This document shows positions 1 to 11,764 of a DNA stretch of 64,000 nucleotides, in pieces. This DNA is from Owenia fusiformis (taxonomy: Eukaryota; Annelida; Polychaeta; Sabellida; Oweniidae), in contig CAIIXF020000008.1 of NCBI GenBank assembly GCA_903813345.2, forward strand, positions 17,714,822-17,778,821, given 5' to 3'. The position numbers and the translations under genes were made by a program. The notes under the pieces were generated by a model. It saw only the letters and a list, made by a program, of their open reading frames with translations. It did no database searches and was not told where the DNA came from. The stretch's first letter is position 1. Each line of letters begins with the position of its first letter.

Positions 1-505
1 AGTGGCACTAATAAGTTTTTCTCTAAACGTAAAACTAAATAGAGAAACCTAGATGTGAAACGTTCGGATCTTTATGATAGTAAAATTGTCTGTAAGAAAT
101 ATCAAGGATATTCCATAATCAAGTTGAGTTATTTCATGTATATCTCGGTATAATTGTTTGAGACACCCTGTATAAAAAGCAAAAGTGCACAATCCGAAAT
201 ACTGCATCCTAGTAGTGCATCCTTGCTGCAAGGGTATTTCACAAGTATATGAATTTAAGCATAAATGAAATCCTTTGAAGAAGGATGAAATAGTGAAAAA
301 TAGTCTTAAATTTTGTCTTACTTCAAGACCGTAGGCTATCCCTTATTTACTTCACCTATACATCACACTTTTCGTGGGGTGCGGGGGGGGGCTCATTAGA
401 GCTTGAACCCGGACTATCTTAAACTGGAATGTATATGGTAGCTAATGGCCCATGTGTGATATTTTAAGTGATGGTAACCTTTTTGATTATATTAGTTGAG
501 ACCTC
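1..505. other. No gene seen
   Basis: AT-rich sequence with a short G-run near 385-395. I see no coding exon, RNA gene or transposon end here. Confidence 0.5.
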
Positions 506-1135
506 TTGAAAATTCATAACCCTCTCATTAGCAGTTATCTTACGACATTGAAAATTCATAACCCTCTCATTAACACCTATCATACGACATTGAAAATTCA
601 TAACCCTCTCATTAACAGCTATCATACGACATTGAAAATGCATAACCCTCTCATTAGCAGGTATCATACGACATTGAAAATGCATAACCCTCTCATTAGC
701 AGGTATCATACGACATTGAAAATGCATAACCCTCTCATTAGCAGGTATCATACGACATTGAAAATTCATAACCCTCTCATTAACAGCTATCATACGACAT
801 TGAAAATTCATAACCCTCTCATTAGCAGGTATCATACGACATTGAAAATGCATAACCCTCTCATTAGCAGCTATCACATGACATTGAAAATTCACAACCC
901 TCTCATTAACAGCTATCATACGACATTGAAAATTCATAACCCTCTCATTAGCAGCTATCACACGATATTGAAAATTCATAACCCTCTCATTAGCAGCTAT
1001 CATACGACATTGAAAATTCATAACCCTCTCATTAGCAGCTATCATACGACATTGAAAATGCATAACCCTCTCATTAGCAGCTATCATACGACATCGAAAA
1101 TGCATAACCCTCTCATTAGCAGCTATCATACGACA
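506..1135. repeat. 42-bp minisatellite, 15 copies
   Basis: Fifteen tandem units of 42 bp, each containing CATAACCCTCTCATTA and a CTATCATACGACATTG-like tail, with a few substitutions per copy. The unit length is a multiple of three and stop-free in one frame on each strand. This creates repetitive open frames on both strands (about 211 and 221 residues), which I do not regard as genes. Confidence 0.95.
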
Positions 1136-2127
1136 TTGTAGAAGTTACTTACGGCGAATATGACAGAGTCGTAGTCTCTAAAGATTACAATATAATAACG
1201 GTCAACACATTCGCAATATCCAACCAAATATTTTCTTAACTAAATTACATTATTTCATTTTTGGGACATCGTTGAAATCGATGAAGCATGGTGGGACTCA
1301 ATGGAACTCGATGGGGCAAGTGGTGTATATTGGGCTTTGAATGCATTCGCTGGCGTATGGTCCCATTCTATTGACTTTCAAAATGAACTTACGCTATAAA
1401 CATTTGATAATCTTCTAATAAACTTAAGATGAGAAAAACCTGTGTGAAAACATTTAAAATTATCACAAATAATTTGTCAAATGGGTTCTTCATGAACACC
1501 TAGCTAATTAAATAGGAGAAAGTGTCATTAACGAGGAAACTATAAAGGTTGTACCGGTCTATAACAATAGCAGTTCTTATTTTATCCAGTGGCCAGTTTC
1601 CTGACGATTCCTGGCGTATTAAATGATTCAGATCAGTTCAATGAACTATATTTTGATTTGACAAAGTATTTTTGAATTGTATTGGATACCAATCTAAATG
1701 ATAATCTCAAAAATTCCAGGTCGCTACTTATTATTCAACACTTGTCTAAGACAGCTGATTAAATATAAATTCCGGAGAAAGTGTAACGATGCATCTCTCA
1801 TCATTTATAGCTATTGGGGATAAAGATAAGAGTGAATGCCATTCAAAATGCCATTTCCTGTAATGAACCAAGATCCAATTGCCTTCAAGCGACATTTTTA
1901 GAATTTGTGTTAATTCTATGCACATTTACAAATAATTGATACTATCAAATCTTTCTGTTGATGTCTTTTTGGTTGTTTGGTTATAGTTTTTATTGAATCA
2001 TACATTTTATATCAAATGTATTTATCATTGTTCTAAGAGCATTATGGGTCGCTCTTTTGGAAAAAAAGTATAAAACGACATTCCTAATCAGGAAGATCTG
2101 TCAAGTCGCGTAATTACATGTCTCTAA

Positions 2128-2316
2128 GCTTGTATTTAATTCGCGAATGCAAATAACGGCTATATCGACTACCGGACAAACCTTTTGTTTTATGACCAAC
2201 TCATTTAAACATGAATCGAATAGAGGCAGGTACTATTCATATTTTAATGAGTTGCCCATAAAACAGTAGGTTAATCCGGTAGCCGGCAGCCGTTAGTATC
2301 ATTCGCGAATCCAAGC
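2128..2316. mobile_element. Short palindromic element
   Basis: The inverted arms contain TTCGCGAATG (2140-2149) and CATTCGCGAA (2300-2309). The homology extends inward through AACGGCT and CTACCGGA on one side and their complements on the other. The size and structure suit a MITE-like element. I see no clear target duplication. Confidence 0.55.
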
Positions 2317-3122
2317 TCACACCACGTACACTCCCCTTTAATAGTTTGGTAACTCCAACAACTCCACTGAACCACACATGAAAAAAGCTGTATATGTTAG
2401 AGTTTCAAAATCCATCTTTGTCAATCTCTGCCCTATTGTAAATGAGAAAATAATAATTCAAACGTAAATAAAAAAATAAAACGATTTTGAGCAGTTTTTA
2501 TGTGATTTTGGGCCAAAATTGTAAAATTTGAACCCCTGGATTTAAAAAAAACTTACCCATCCCCTTGGGAAAAGCTGGACATTAAAACCATCCATGTGGA
2601 GCCAAGAGCGTCAAACTTTTAGAGGGGGAGGGGGTAAAAGATGCTCTCTTATTTTGGATATAAACAAAATGTGTAAGGGTAGAAATAGTACTTATGAGTA
2701 CAAGTAATCTGGAAATTATCATAACGTACCATTTCGTGTTGAAGTTTCAAGATTTCAAAGACATGCAGACATTGTGCTCGTATTTTATGATATGAGATTG
2801 AGCATGATCGATGGGTTGTAAAATGATTTCTGCTACCTGGACCGTACTCGTGTTCGATTGCCTATATTCAATGATACATTAAGATTAATAAAAACCTCGT
2901 AAACGCTATGATATGAGGTCCAGGAATTCGTTATAAAAGTGTGCACACCAGTGTCCTGAGTTTTTTCTATATTTAGAGTATTAATATAATATAATAGAAG
3001 GGCATTATAAAACTACATTTGCACATACTAACACACGAATGAAGTTGCAAAAGATGGACGAATGATTGTCTACAAATAAGAAGTGTTATTTATACATATT
3101 ATTTCGTATTTTATCATATATT

Positions 3123-3296
3123 CCCGGTGTAAAGGGGTAGGAGGTCCTATCAAATTATGGTCCTACTTTCCATTGATTTATATGGTGACCTAAATACAAC
3201 TCTTTCCCTTATTATCGTATCCACAAACAGGGCCAGTAAGGGCCTTTAAGAAAGAGGACCATAATCCCCAGGGGACCATAATTTTTTTACACCGGG
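3123..3296. mobile_element. MITE-like inverted-repeat element
   Basis: Ends are CCCGGTGTAAA (3123-3133) and TTTACACCGGG (3286-3296). Subterminal GGTCCT / AGGACC and ATTATGG / CCATAAT segments also pair. It is about 174 bp and non-coding. Confidence 0.6.
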
Positions 3297-4299
3297 CCTC
3301 ATGGCTATGATAATTACAAATATACAACGATAAGCAGCAACAATAATGTGTTCATTCATTGTATCATTGTGATATTTGTGATGGGAACCCTACTGATGTT
3401 ATTAAATTGTGAATAGAATCTGATTAATTAGTTTCTGACCACTGGTGCAACTAAAACTGTTAATTTCCTCGCTTAAACTGACGATGCAAGATCTTAAGAT
3501 GAACCCTTTAAAATTTTCTAAAACTGGAGCTTATGCGCTGACTGCACGTTTACGATTATATAAAAATTCTTCGAGAAATCGGTTTGAATGAAGAAAACAA
3601 AATCTCGTACGAAAAGCTGTCACCGGAAGAGTGGCCCATTACATGTTACCACTGCTTTCCAATGGTAACAAATTCTCCAGATAACTTTTAAACTCCTTTC
3701 ATAAATGACATTTATTAAGGGTTTGCCCACTAAGGTAAGATTATATTTTATCAAACACTCGGAACTGTTTCGCTAGCCGTTAACAATTTATGAGATGTAA
3801 TGTTATAATGGTCGCCTACGGGATTTACAACTGTATTTTCCGCACGACACATACTCGAGTGAACAAAATTAATGTCAAGAATATTTGAATACTCCGAGTG
3901 AATCGCCTAATGAGATTATTAATGAACCTTGTATTAGGGGCTATACCTGGATATCCTAAGAGTGTGTGCGATGGGTCGAAGGACGCTCGGATACAACTTA
4001 TGATAAACAGAATTGTCAACCCGAAGGAGGGGAAATTGAGGGAGGAAATTATTCTCATTAGCAAGTGCTTTGGAAGTCATTATACAGCATGTGAATCAAG
4101 TATACATTGTTCAATTGTCTTCAATTTATGCTCTGATAGGTGTAGCACTCGCGATAAATGGGTTAAGATCTGCAAACGCTTGAGGAAAATACAGACCGGG
4201 TAAATCGAGGTCATCGTTTTGATACATGATCGATGTTTCATTTTTTAAAATAGAAAATTGAAAATGCTCCGTAGCCGTAGAGGCTACAACCATATATTA

Positions 4300-4362
4300 T
4301 TAAAGGGCTTGGGGATATGAGGAGGGTGAAAATGTACATCTAGTTCCTTGGTTTACAACTTC
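4300..4362 (-). CDS. Candidate second exon of the secreted peptide gene
   Basis: On the minus strand a pyrimidine-rich tract ending TTTTTACAG is followed by 20 codons with one cysteine (frame EVVNQGTRCTFSPSSYPQAL) and a TAA at 4300-4302. The frame matches phase 0, as left by the exon at 5061-5208. A precursor of 68 residues would result. This join is my inference from splice signals only. The true second exon could lie elsewhere or outside the window. Confidence 0.25.
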   Translation of the reverse strand, partial: EVVNQGTRCTFSPSSYPQAL

Positions 4363-5060
4363 CTGTAAAAATGGACTCGGTCACTCGGAGAAGAATGATT
4401 GTTTCATCATGCTGTCCATGCCAGAGATCACGATTTTTAACGTGTAGATACATTTTCTTTCTAAGGAACCAGAAGAAGCTTTAGATATCGGATTGTACTA
4501 TTTTTGTACTATTTTTTTAATGCAATCTTCATGTTCAATTCCATTAATATAATCCACTAAGAATAAGCTTTCGGCTATATCCTTTCCTCTATATTCAATC
4601 TTATGCATAATGATCAATAAAGGGATTTATAAATGATGGTTCGGATTTTGATATAATTCGTATTTAGTAACTAATGAGTTTAAAACATTTTGCACCTTGG
4701 TTTCAGTGTGCGTTTTAATATTTTGCAACACAAAATAGAAACTCAAGCTTTGTATTGGTGTAAGGCATTGTTTATTTGTATTGTGACAACCATTTTATTT
4801 TGATTAGATTAATGAATTTTGAAATTGATAAAAATCACGTATCACATTCACAAGGGGTGAAACTTAACATAGGACCTCTAAGTAAAAGAAACAACCACAA
4901 AAATGATTCCAAATCAATCATGATCTCGTAAATTCAAAAATTCAACTTCGTTTAGAGCTTCCCTTGCAGATTTTGCGTAATATTTTTGCAAGATTTGTGA
5001 ATATTAACTGCACATCTAGTGTTCGAATTCGAATAAAACTTAAAAAGTGAATATACTTAC

Positions 5061-5208
5061 CGACTGAGCACATGCGTGGCAGGCAAAAAGGCAGGCATCT
5101 ATTGGGTCCATTGCGCCAAGGGGAAAAAATGGTTTTATCACACTAGATGTCGCCACTGTCACACAAGCCACAAAGACAAAGATGGCGCTTGAGAGTTTGT
5201 TCATTTTC
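5061..5208 (-). CDS. First coding exon of a small secreted peptide precursor
   Basis: The minus strand reads a T-rich tract ending TTTGTAG (acceptor), then GAAA and an ATG at 5204-5202. There follow 48 codons and a strong donor, GTAAGT, at 5060. The peptide begins MNKLSS with a hydrophobic core (AIFVFVACVTVA) typical of a signal peptide. The mature part contains PFFPLGAMDPIDACLFACHACAQS-like spacing with three cysteines (about residues 38, 42 and 45). An acceptor just before the start codon implies a non-coding upstream exon. A secreted hormone or antimicrobial-like peptide fits the structure, but I do not recognise the family. The downstream exon is uncertain; see 4300-4362. Confidence 0.6.
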
Positions 5209-6971
5209 CTACAAAAAAATGTTGCAAGAGTAATCTAGGCTATATACAGAGGGAATGTTTCGTTACTTAGCTGTGGGCCAATAAGCTGTCGTTTTGTGTA
5301 ATATATTTCACATAGAATAGACACAAATTTATATATTTTAATAGAAATGAAATATAATCCCCAATTGTTTAGAAATTTAGTTAGAATGGTGTTATATCCA
5401 TGATCCCTCACACCACCACAAATGTTAAAGCAAAATGAGAGATTCTTACACTGGCCAATAAAAATAGGATACTGTCGTAAAGAAAGTCTCAAAAGTATAT
5501 TTAACGCCTTCTAACGCAATTTATTTAATTTGAATATTTCCTTATGGATCGGTTTACCCAGGTGACGTGTTTCAATTTCAATAGACTTATTTCTTCCTCC
5601 ACGGTGTGCTTAATTTTTTACGGATGTTAGGAGAATCAGGCCATGTCTCAAAAAATCTGGAAGTGTGTGTGTGTGGGGGGGGGGGCGCTCGCCCACAACG
5701 CGCTCCCCTTCGGACGGGCTTGTGTACAGTACACTCCCGCTTATAAAGTATATTCCATGTTAATGACGTAAAAATGCAGTGAAAGGCGTTTAAGAAAAAA
5801 CAAGTGTTATTCCAAATTAAAATGTTAGAACGCTTTAGGAATCAGGATAACAGATTTTGTAAAATGATTTCCAATAAAAAGTTTTCGACGTTCTTTCTAG
5901 TGTAATTCCAGTGTGTGAGACCGAGGAGTTCGGTTTTATGAATATATTTGATAAAATGGGACAAATATGAGAGTCTGTAAGAAAAATATGTCATATGTCT
6001 AAATTCTTCGATCGGGCATGGTTTGATTTAATTCTTCATTTCATTTTAGATATCAGTGTAATAAATAAAAAGCAGAACTACAGAATATGCATAGGTGACA
6101 CAAATTGAATAGATCGTTTTCAAGAATATAATATGCTATTTGGAAGAAACTGGTAGTCTGTACAAAAAATAAAAACATAGGGATAATTCATTTACCGAAA
6201 CTAAGTCACATTGCACTACATCATTTTGTTATTAATTTTTAGAATGATTTACCATAAATTTTAAAGATAAGATTGCATACGCATATGGCAACGTGCAAAA
6301 GCCAAAACATATGTGTTTGAAAAAACGTTACCGTCTTTAATCAAAACCATGAACAAACTTTGCAATAAGCGTTTCCGGGTTTCAATCTCCTAAAAATACC
6401 AAAAAGTTTTAAAACTGCAATCGGCGTCACTTGTATGGGTACTTGCACCTTATATCATTTGCAAACGGCAATTCATTTCAAACTCTAATAATTACAAAAA
6501 TAGGGCCAAAGCAAAGTCTATTACTAATGCAAGTAACTTGGTATTTTGTTTTCTGTTTTTTTTTTAAATCTGAAATTTTGTTTCCTTTTAGCTTATTAAA
6601 TAATAAGTCAGATTGTGCGTAAATGACTCCGGCACCGATGTAAAATGATTTTCCAAATCGAGAATTACTAATCGATCAGAAACGACCATTTCTATTAGCA
6701 TTTAACTAAGTTCAATTCCTAATTTAATTAATTTTATTTCATACTTTTTTAAAACTTATGAACTCACCTAAGTTGAGGCCTCGAAGGTAAGTGCTTTTCA
6801 GTGTTGTATCTTGTTGCATAAAACGACAGAATGATTAGTGCCACCGTGTTATATATCCCAGCATTATGTACTTAATCTTGGACTACTGCCATATAATCGA
6901 TCCTCATTATTGCTCTGTCAGGTTGGGTAAGATGCTTTTCCAAGAATATTGGCCCATGGCAAAGTATTGCC
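5209..6971. other. No gene seen; GT/G microsatellite at 5663-5685
   Basis: AT-rich non-coding sequence upstream of the peptide exon, which may include its untranslated first exon. A short (GT)n run passes into eleven G at 5663-5685. Confidence 0.45.
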
Positions 6972-7341
6972 CTTATTTTGACGAGTCATATTATCTTATG
7001 ACGAGTCGCATAATCTTATGACGAGTCACATTATTTTATGACGAGTCAGATTATCTTATGACGAGTCACATTATCTTATGACGAGTCACATAATCTTATG
7101 ACGAGTCAAATTATCTTATGGCGAGTCACATTATTTTATGACGATTCAGATTATCTAATGACGAGTTCGATTAATTTATGACATGTCACATAATCTTATG
7201 ACGAGTCAGATTATCGTATGATGAGTTAGATCATCTTATGACGAGTTAGATCATCTTATGACGAGTCACATAATCTTATGACGAGTCACATTACCTTATG
7301 ACGAGTCACATTACCTTATGACGAGTCACATTATCTTATAA
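6972..7341. repeat. 20-bp minisatellite with TGACGAGTCA core, about 18 copies
   Basis: About eighteen tandem 20-bp units of the form CTTATGACGAGTCACATTAT, most with one or two substitutions. Every unit carries the near-palindrome TGAC-GA-GTCA. The array is non-coding. Confidence 0.95.
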
Positions 7342-10300
7342 TCATAGAATGATTCTCATGAGATTGACAGTTTAACTCTAATGATATCCTATAGCTTAAT
7401 CATAATGATCTTAGGTGGAGCTATACTTATCGGCAGATTTTGTATTAAGAGTGTAGAATTAAGAGTGGAGTCCAACTTCAAAGGGTACCTATAACGAATA
7501 AAGATGTACTATTAATCTACTTCCTAAATAATGTATCGAGCAGAGAAGAAGAGGGGGCGTATTAGACCGACATTGAATACATTGACCTAAATATGGAAAC
7601 ACGGGTGCTGAAAAGGGAAATTCCAGAAGTAAAACAGAAAAAGAGAAAAAATAATGATGTTTCTTGTCATGGGAGAACACCAAGGGCATTGAAATCTCCA
7701 AGATATGTAAATGAATACCATTGTTGACAATGGTCTATAAATGTAAATACAATATTTGCTTTTTTACTTTTTGCCTACTGTATATACTTACCTCAAAGCT
7801 TTTATTAGCATGAACTGCGAAAGGGCAATACACTGGAAGAATTAATCTAATTCTGCTATTGCTAATTTGATTGATAATATAAATACATCGATCCTGTAGG
7901 TTTCAAAAAACTTAATAAACTACAAATGACAGTGTACCGAGAGAATAGCCTAAGAAAGCATGTTTCGATGAATAACACAATTGCAAATCACCATATGATT
8001 TTATAGACTGTTATATCTTCATTGTCAAATGATCTAAAAGATCTGAAGATTTTGAAGGTTTCTGAAGATTAAATTTTGATCAACAAAATTAGGCTGAAAG
8101 TGGATTGGTTAAATGATGAATGGATGGCTTTATCGAATTGATATAATTCAGAAAGATATTTTGAGATGTCAATGATAAAAAATTGTATGGTCACTGGTCA
8201 GTGTTTTAACAGTTATTTTTATTTTTGCTTACTCACTATAAATATCAGTTGTTTTTCCAAAATAATGAAGAAAACTGATTTTTTAGTTTTCATTCAAGTA
8301 ATGAATGATATACAATTTGCTCGAAATTCCAAAATGCAGCAATCCTTCATAAGAACATATTCTAAACTCACAGCAACTGAGTAAAAGATGGATGGCATGG
8401 ACTTACAGCAATACGACGAACGAATACTACTTATTTCCCAATGATTGATACCGAGCAACCTAGTTTTATTTTCACAGTGAAATAAAATGTATCAGATCTA
8501 CGAATCGGAAAACAATTACACCAATTGACGTTCGCATAATCGGTGCACTCATTAAACTGTGAACCCGTTTCCCTTTCTTATCTGGGGAATCATCCTATTA
8601 CCATACACATACAATTACTAATACTGACCGATATTACATGCTGACCGTAATTGTATGTTTACAATAAATAATCGACATATTCCCCGTGTGGGGTGCTGGC
8701 AGGCCGGTCACGGTCGCGGCCTTCTAGCTCTCAATCCATTTCCGGAAACAAGAAGTCAAAAAGTACATATTGCTTGTTAGTGGGGGGAATTTGCTGGAAA
8801 ATATTTCAATTGGTGATACTAGCAAATTCAATGGTTTAATCTGTTATTTATGCTATTAGGAAAAATTCCGTCCCTGTGATCGATTAAACCGAACATTTTA
8901 TCGAGAAAAATTCAAGATGGCCGCCATGCATAATTTGGTACAAATAACACTCTTGATTCATATATAGAGATAAATATGGTTTAAAAATAATATTGATTCA
9001 GTAGTAAAGCATGTTGTTTATGTCTAGAAATACAGTCACATTCATTGATGATTTGAATTTGGACAAAATCATGAAATTAAGCCATTTTTCCAAGATTTTA
9101 GCATGTAAGTGAATGGAACTCTAGCCCAAGTTAAAAGCTGAATAAAAGATGGCAGCACAAGATTTCATTGCTTTTTCTGCTATTTAGAAACTATCTTATT
9201 GCAAAACACAGTATGGGCGAATCAATGCCAGTGCAATTAGCGAAAAACAGTTGGTCAGTTTTAAAACACACCTTCTTCATAATAGGTGATAATAAAGAAA
9301 TTTGAGACATATAATTTGAAAACTGGCACCAATAATTGTATTGACAGCGTCTATACCAATTTTTACACGCAAAATTGACGTAATTCATGATTGAAACCGG
9401 GAAGACAAAAATATATTACATTCTTTCAGAATTGTTTATAAAAACTATTTACAAAAATGTTCCCGAGACACAAATCTATTTAGGAAAGGTTTGTTTTAAA
9501 GTCGAAAAGCCCTAATAAGACAATACAAACCCAGATAAAACCCGGAAGACTGCAGATTTCATGTAATGATTTGCGTTCATGTAGTAAAGTACATATAATC
9601 CCCATAGCTCATCACCGATTGAAAGCCGATGATTGAATATTGAAATCAATACCATTTGAGAACTTGTTCGAAAAAGGTTCAAAGTGAATATGAAATTCTG
9701 ACTGAAAGAAGTTTAATTAGTAATTATGTCAAATGCATCGGAGGGTATGTGATACATTTTTTGTGTTCCCTTGAATATTGAACGAACTATTGCGATATAA
9801 ACTGCAAAAAATTATTTTTCCTAAGAGATAAATAAAAATTATTCAATGGGAGGGATGGAATATGAATTTCATTCCGGAGGAATATTTGGCTAAGGAAAAT
9901 AATCATATTGAACAAGGGAGATAACACGAGTTTTACCAAAAACAAAATCGCAAAATTGAGAATTGTGCTAGATTAATTTTCAAACTCATAGCTATAAGTC
10001 ATAGCTATAAAAGCAGAATCAGCTACCGATATTGTGAAGGAAAATAAAACTTAGTCTGAGAAAATGTCAAATCTTGAGACATTTTTTGAGGAAAAGTACG
10101 TAAAGAATTGTTCATCCAAAAATGAAAGTATCAGAAATTATCCTTCCAACACATATGAAGGAGTAACGTTTTTGGCAAATGTTGACTGACACAAATAATC
10201 ACTTCTCAATTTTTCTTTAATTTTGAAGAAAAAAACTAAAGTTCCTAGCTTGAAGTTATTGCTGGATTTAACAGAATGACGCGACTAGTACTTTGAAAAT

Positions 10301-10448
10301 ATTCGCAATGGGAGAATTCACAAACTTCACCTGTCATGAAGCATAGTAAACAGCAAAAACATGTATTTTCAGAACTGTATAAAATATAAAAGGGAATGAT
10401 CACAGGGGCTCAAGTTAATGGAACACGAGACGTCAATGGCAGCGACAA
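7342..10448. other. No gene seen
   Basis: AT-rich sequence with only short chance open frames. One CAAGATGGCCGCC motif (8913-8925) resembles a YY1 site. Confidence 0.45.
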
Positions 10449-11764
10449 TGTGTAGGCGTTAATTACGCCCGTCAAAGCGTTAATTACGCCCGTTAAGAAG
10501 TGAATTCTATATGCGTTAAAACAAATACAGGCGTAAACTAACGGCGTTAAAATGTTCAATAGCGGGCGTCAAGACAGTATCTAACACCCGTTGAAAAACA
10601 TCTATACGCCCGTCGAGTTCATTTTAGCGCCGTGAATTATGAACCAATCAGCATCCTGCTTACATGATGATACGATGCATTATAGCTAAAAGTACAACTC
10701 CAAGATCCTTGTGCAAGTTAATAACATACTCATGATTGTGCCAGGAACAACTGTTGCAATTGGAGGCATATGAAATATTATTTCTTTTCTGGGTATCTCG
10801 GTGCACTATTTGTGCAAATGTGAAAGATGTACATCGTATATTAAATGAGTTATGTATTCCTGGAAATAACATGTGACATATAAAGACGGCTGCATAAAGA
10901 TTCCAAAAAGTACACATCTCCCTAACACCAAATTTGAACTTATGTTGGCTAGGTATACTAGGTATATAGGCTCATTTGACATTTTCAGTACATTTTCAAA
11001 AAATGCCAGATCTGCAGGATATAGTCTAGAGTCAATTTGCAGTTGATCAGATACTATAATTCTAGTATCTGGACACATCCTTTAGAGGGATACACTACCG
11101 ATCTGACTGTATAATGAGACTGTAAGCTGCAATGCGTGTGAGCTTAATAAGTCCCTACCTAGCCTACCTCTGAAGCCGACGCCTAGATTGGAGAATTATC
11201 AAAAAATCATCGTATTTAGAAACCAAAGATGCATACCTTCTCAAAATATTCTGCAATTTTGTCGTTTCTACAATGGGTGTTGATAACTGCCAACACAGTA
11301 CATGTCTCTTCAATTTGCCTTTTAATATGATTTGCTCTAAAAAATGAATACTTCTTTGGTTAAATCTAGTTCAATCTTGAACGAATATTTAAGGACCTCA
11401 ATGCAACACACTAAAATGTAAGCAGGCTTCTGATTGTTGTTGTTTACTAGCGCAAGTATCTCGGAGTTGCTCTTTTAGCAAGGATGCATTAAATCATCAT
11501 GTAAGTAAGGTTCTGATTGGTTCATAATTTACGGCGCTAAAAATAAACTCCACGGGCGTGAAGATGTTTCTCAGCGCGTGTAAAATAACAGTCTTAACGC
11601 CCGTAATTAATAATTTTAACGCCGTAAGTTCACGCCTGTAAATGTATTCTGAACGCCCGTAGAATTTACTTCTTCACGGGCGTAATTTACGCCTACACAG
11701 GCGTAATTTTTCGTCAGCACGGGCGTAATTTTACATCTACACGAGCGTAATTAACGCCTACACA
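10449..11764. mobile_element. TIR element with arrays of ACGCCCGT-like motifs
   Basis: Inverted ends TGTGTAGGCGTTAATTACGC (10449-10468) and their complement ending at 11764 extend irregularly for about 200 bp. Both arms contain many copies of ACGCCCGT / ACGGGCGT and GGCGTAA. The arms also share AACCAATCAG and its complement near 10645 and 11520. The 0.8-kb centre is AT-rich and without a recognisable transposase, so this looks like a non-autonomous DNA transposon. I found no clear target duplication. Confidence 0.75.

Larger units (their letters stand above)
1136..4299. other. Intergenic stretch with two small palindromic elements
   Basis: No gene recognised. It holds two inverted-repeat elements listed separately (2128-2316 and 3123-3296). 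Overlapping short open frames on both strands at 3825-4203 show no domain and no convincing splice signals. Confidence 0.45.

Noticed and set aside
464-1141. Repetitive proteins of about 211-221 residues on both strands
   Set aside because: Both are explained by the 42-bp minisatellite. No signal, domain or flanking gene structure is present.
3825-4203. Overlapping open frames on both strands
   Set aside because: Neither has a domain, a signal peptide or consistent splice borders. I considered the minus-strand one as a continuation of the secreted peptide but the phase did not fit.
506-7341. CRISPR-like arrays
   Set aside because: Units are directly adjacent without unique spacers, and the genome is clearly eukaryotic.
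10660-11078. Short minus-strand frames inside the TIR element as a transposase
   Set aside because: They are too short, overlapping and without DDE/D or zinc-binding patterns.
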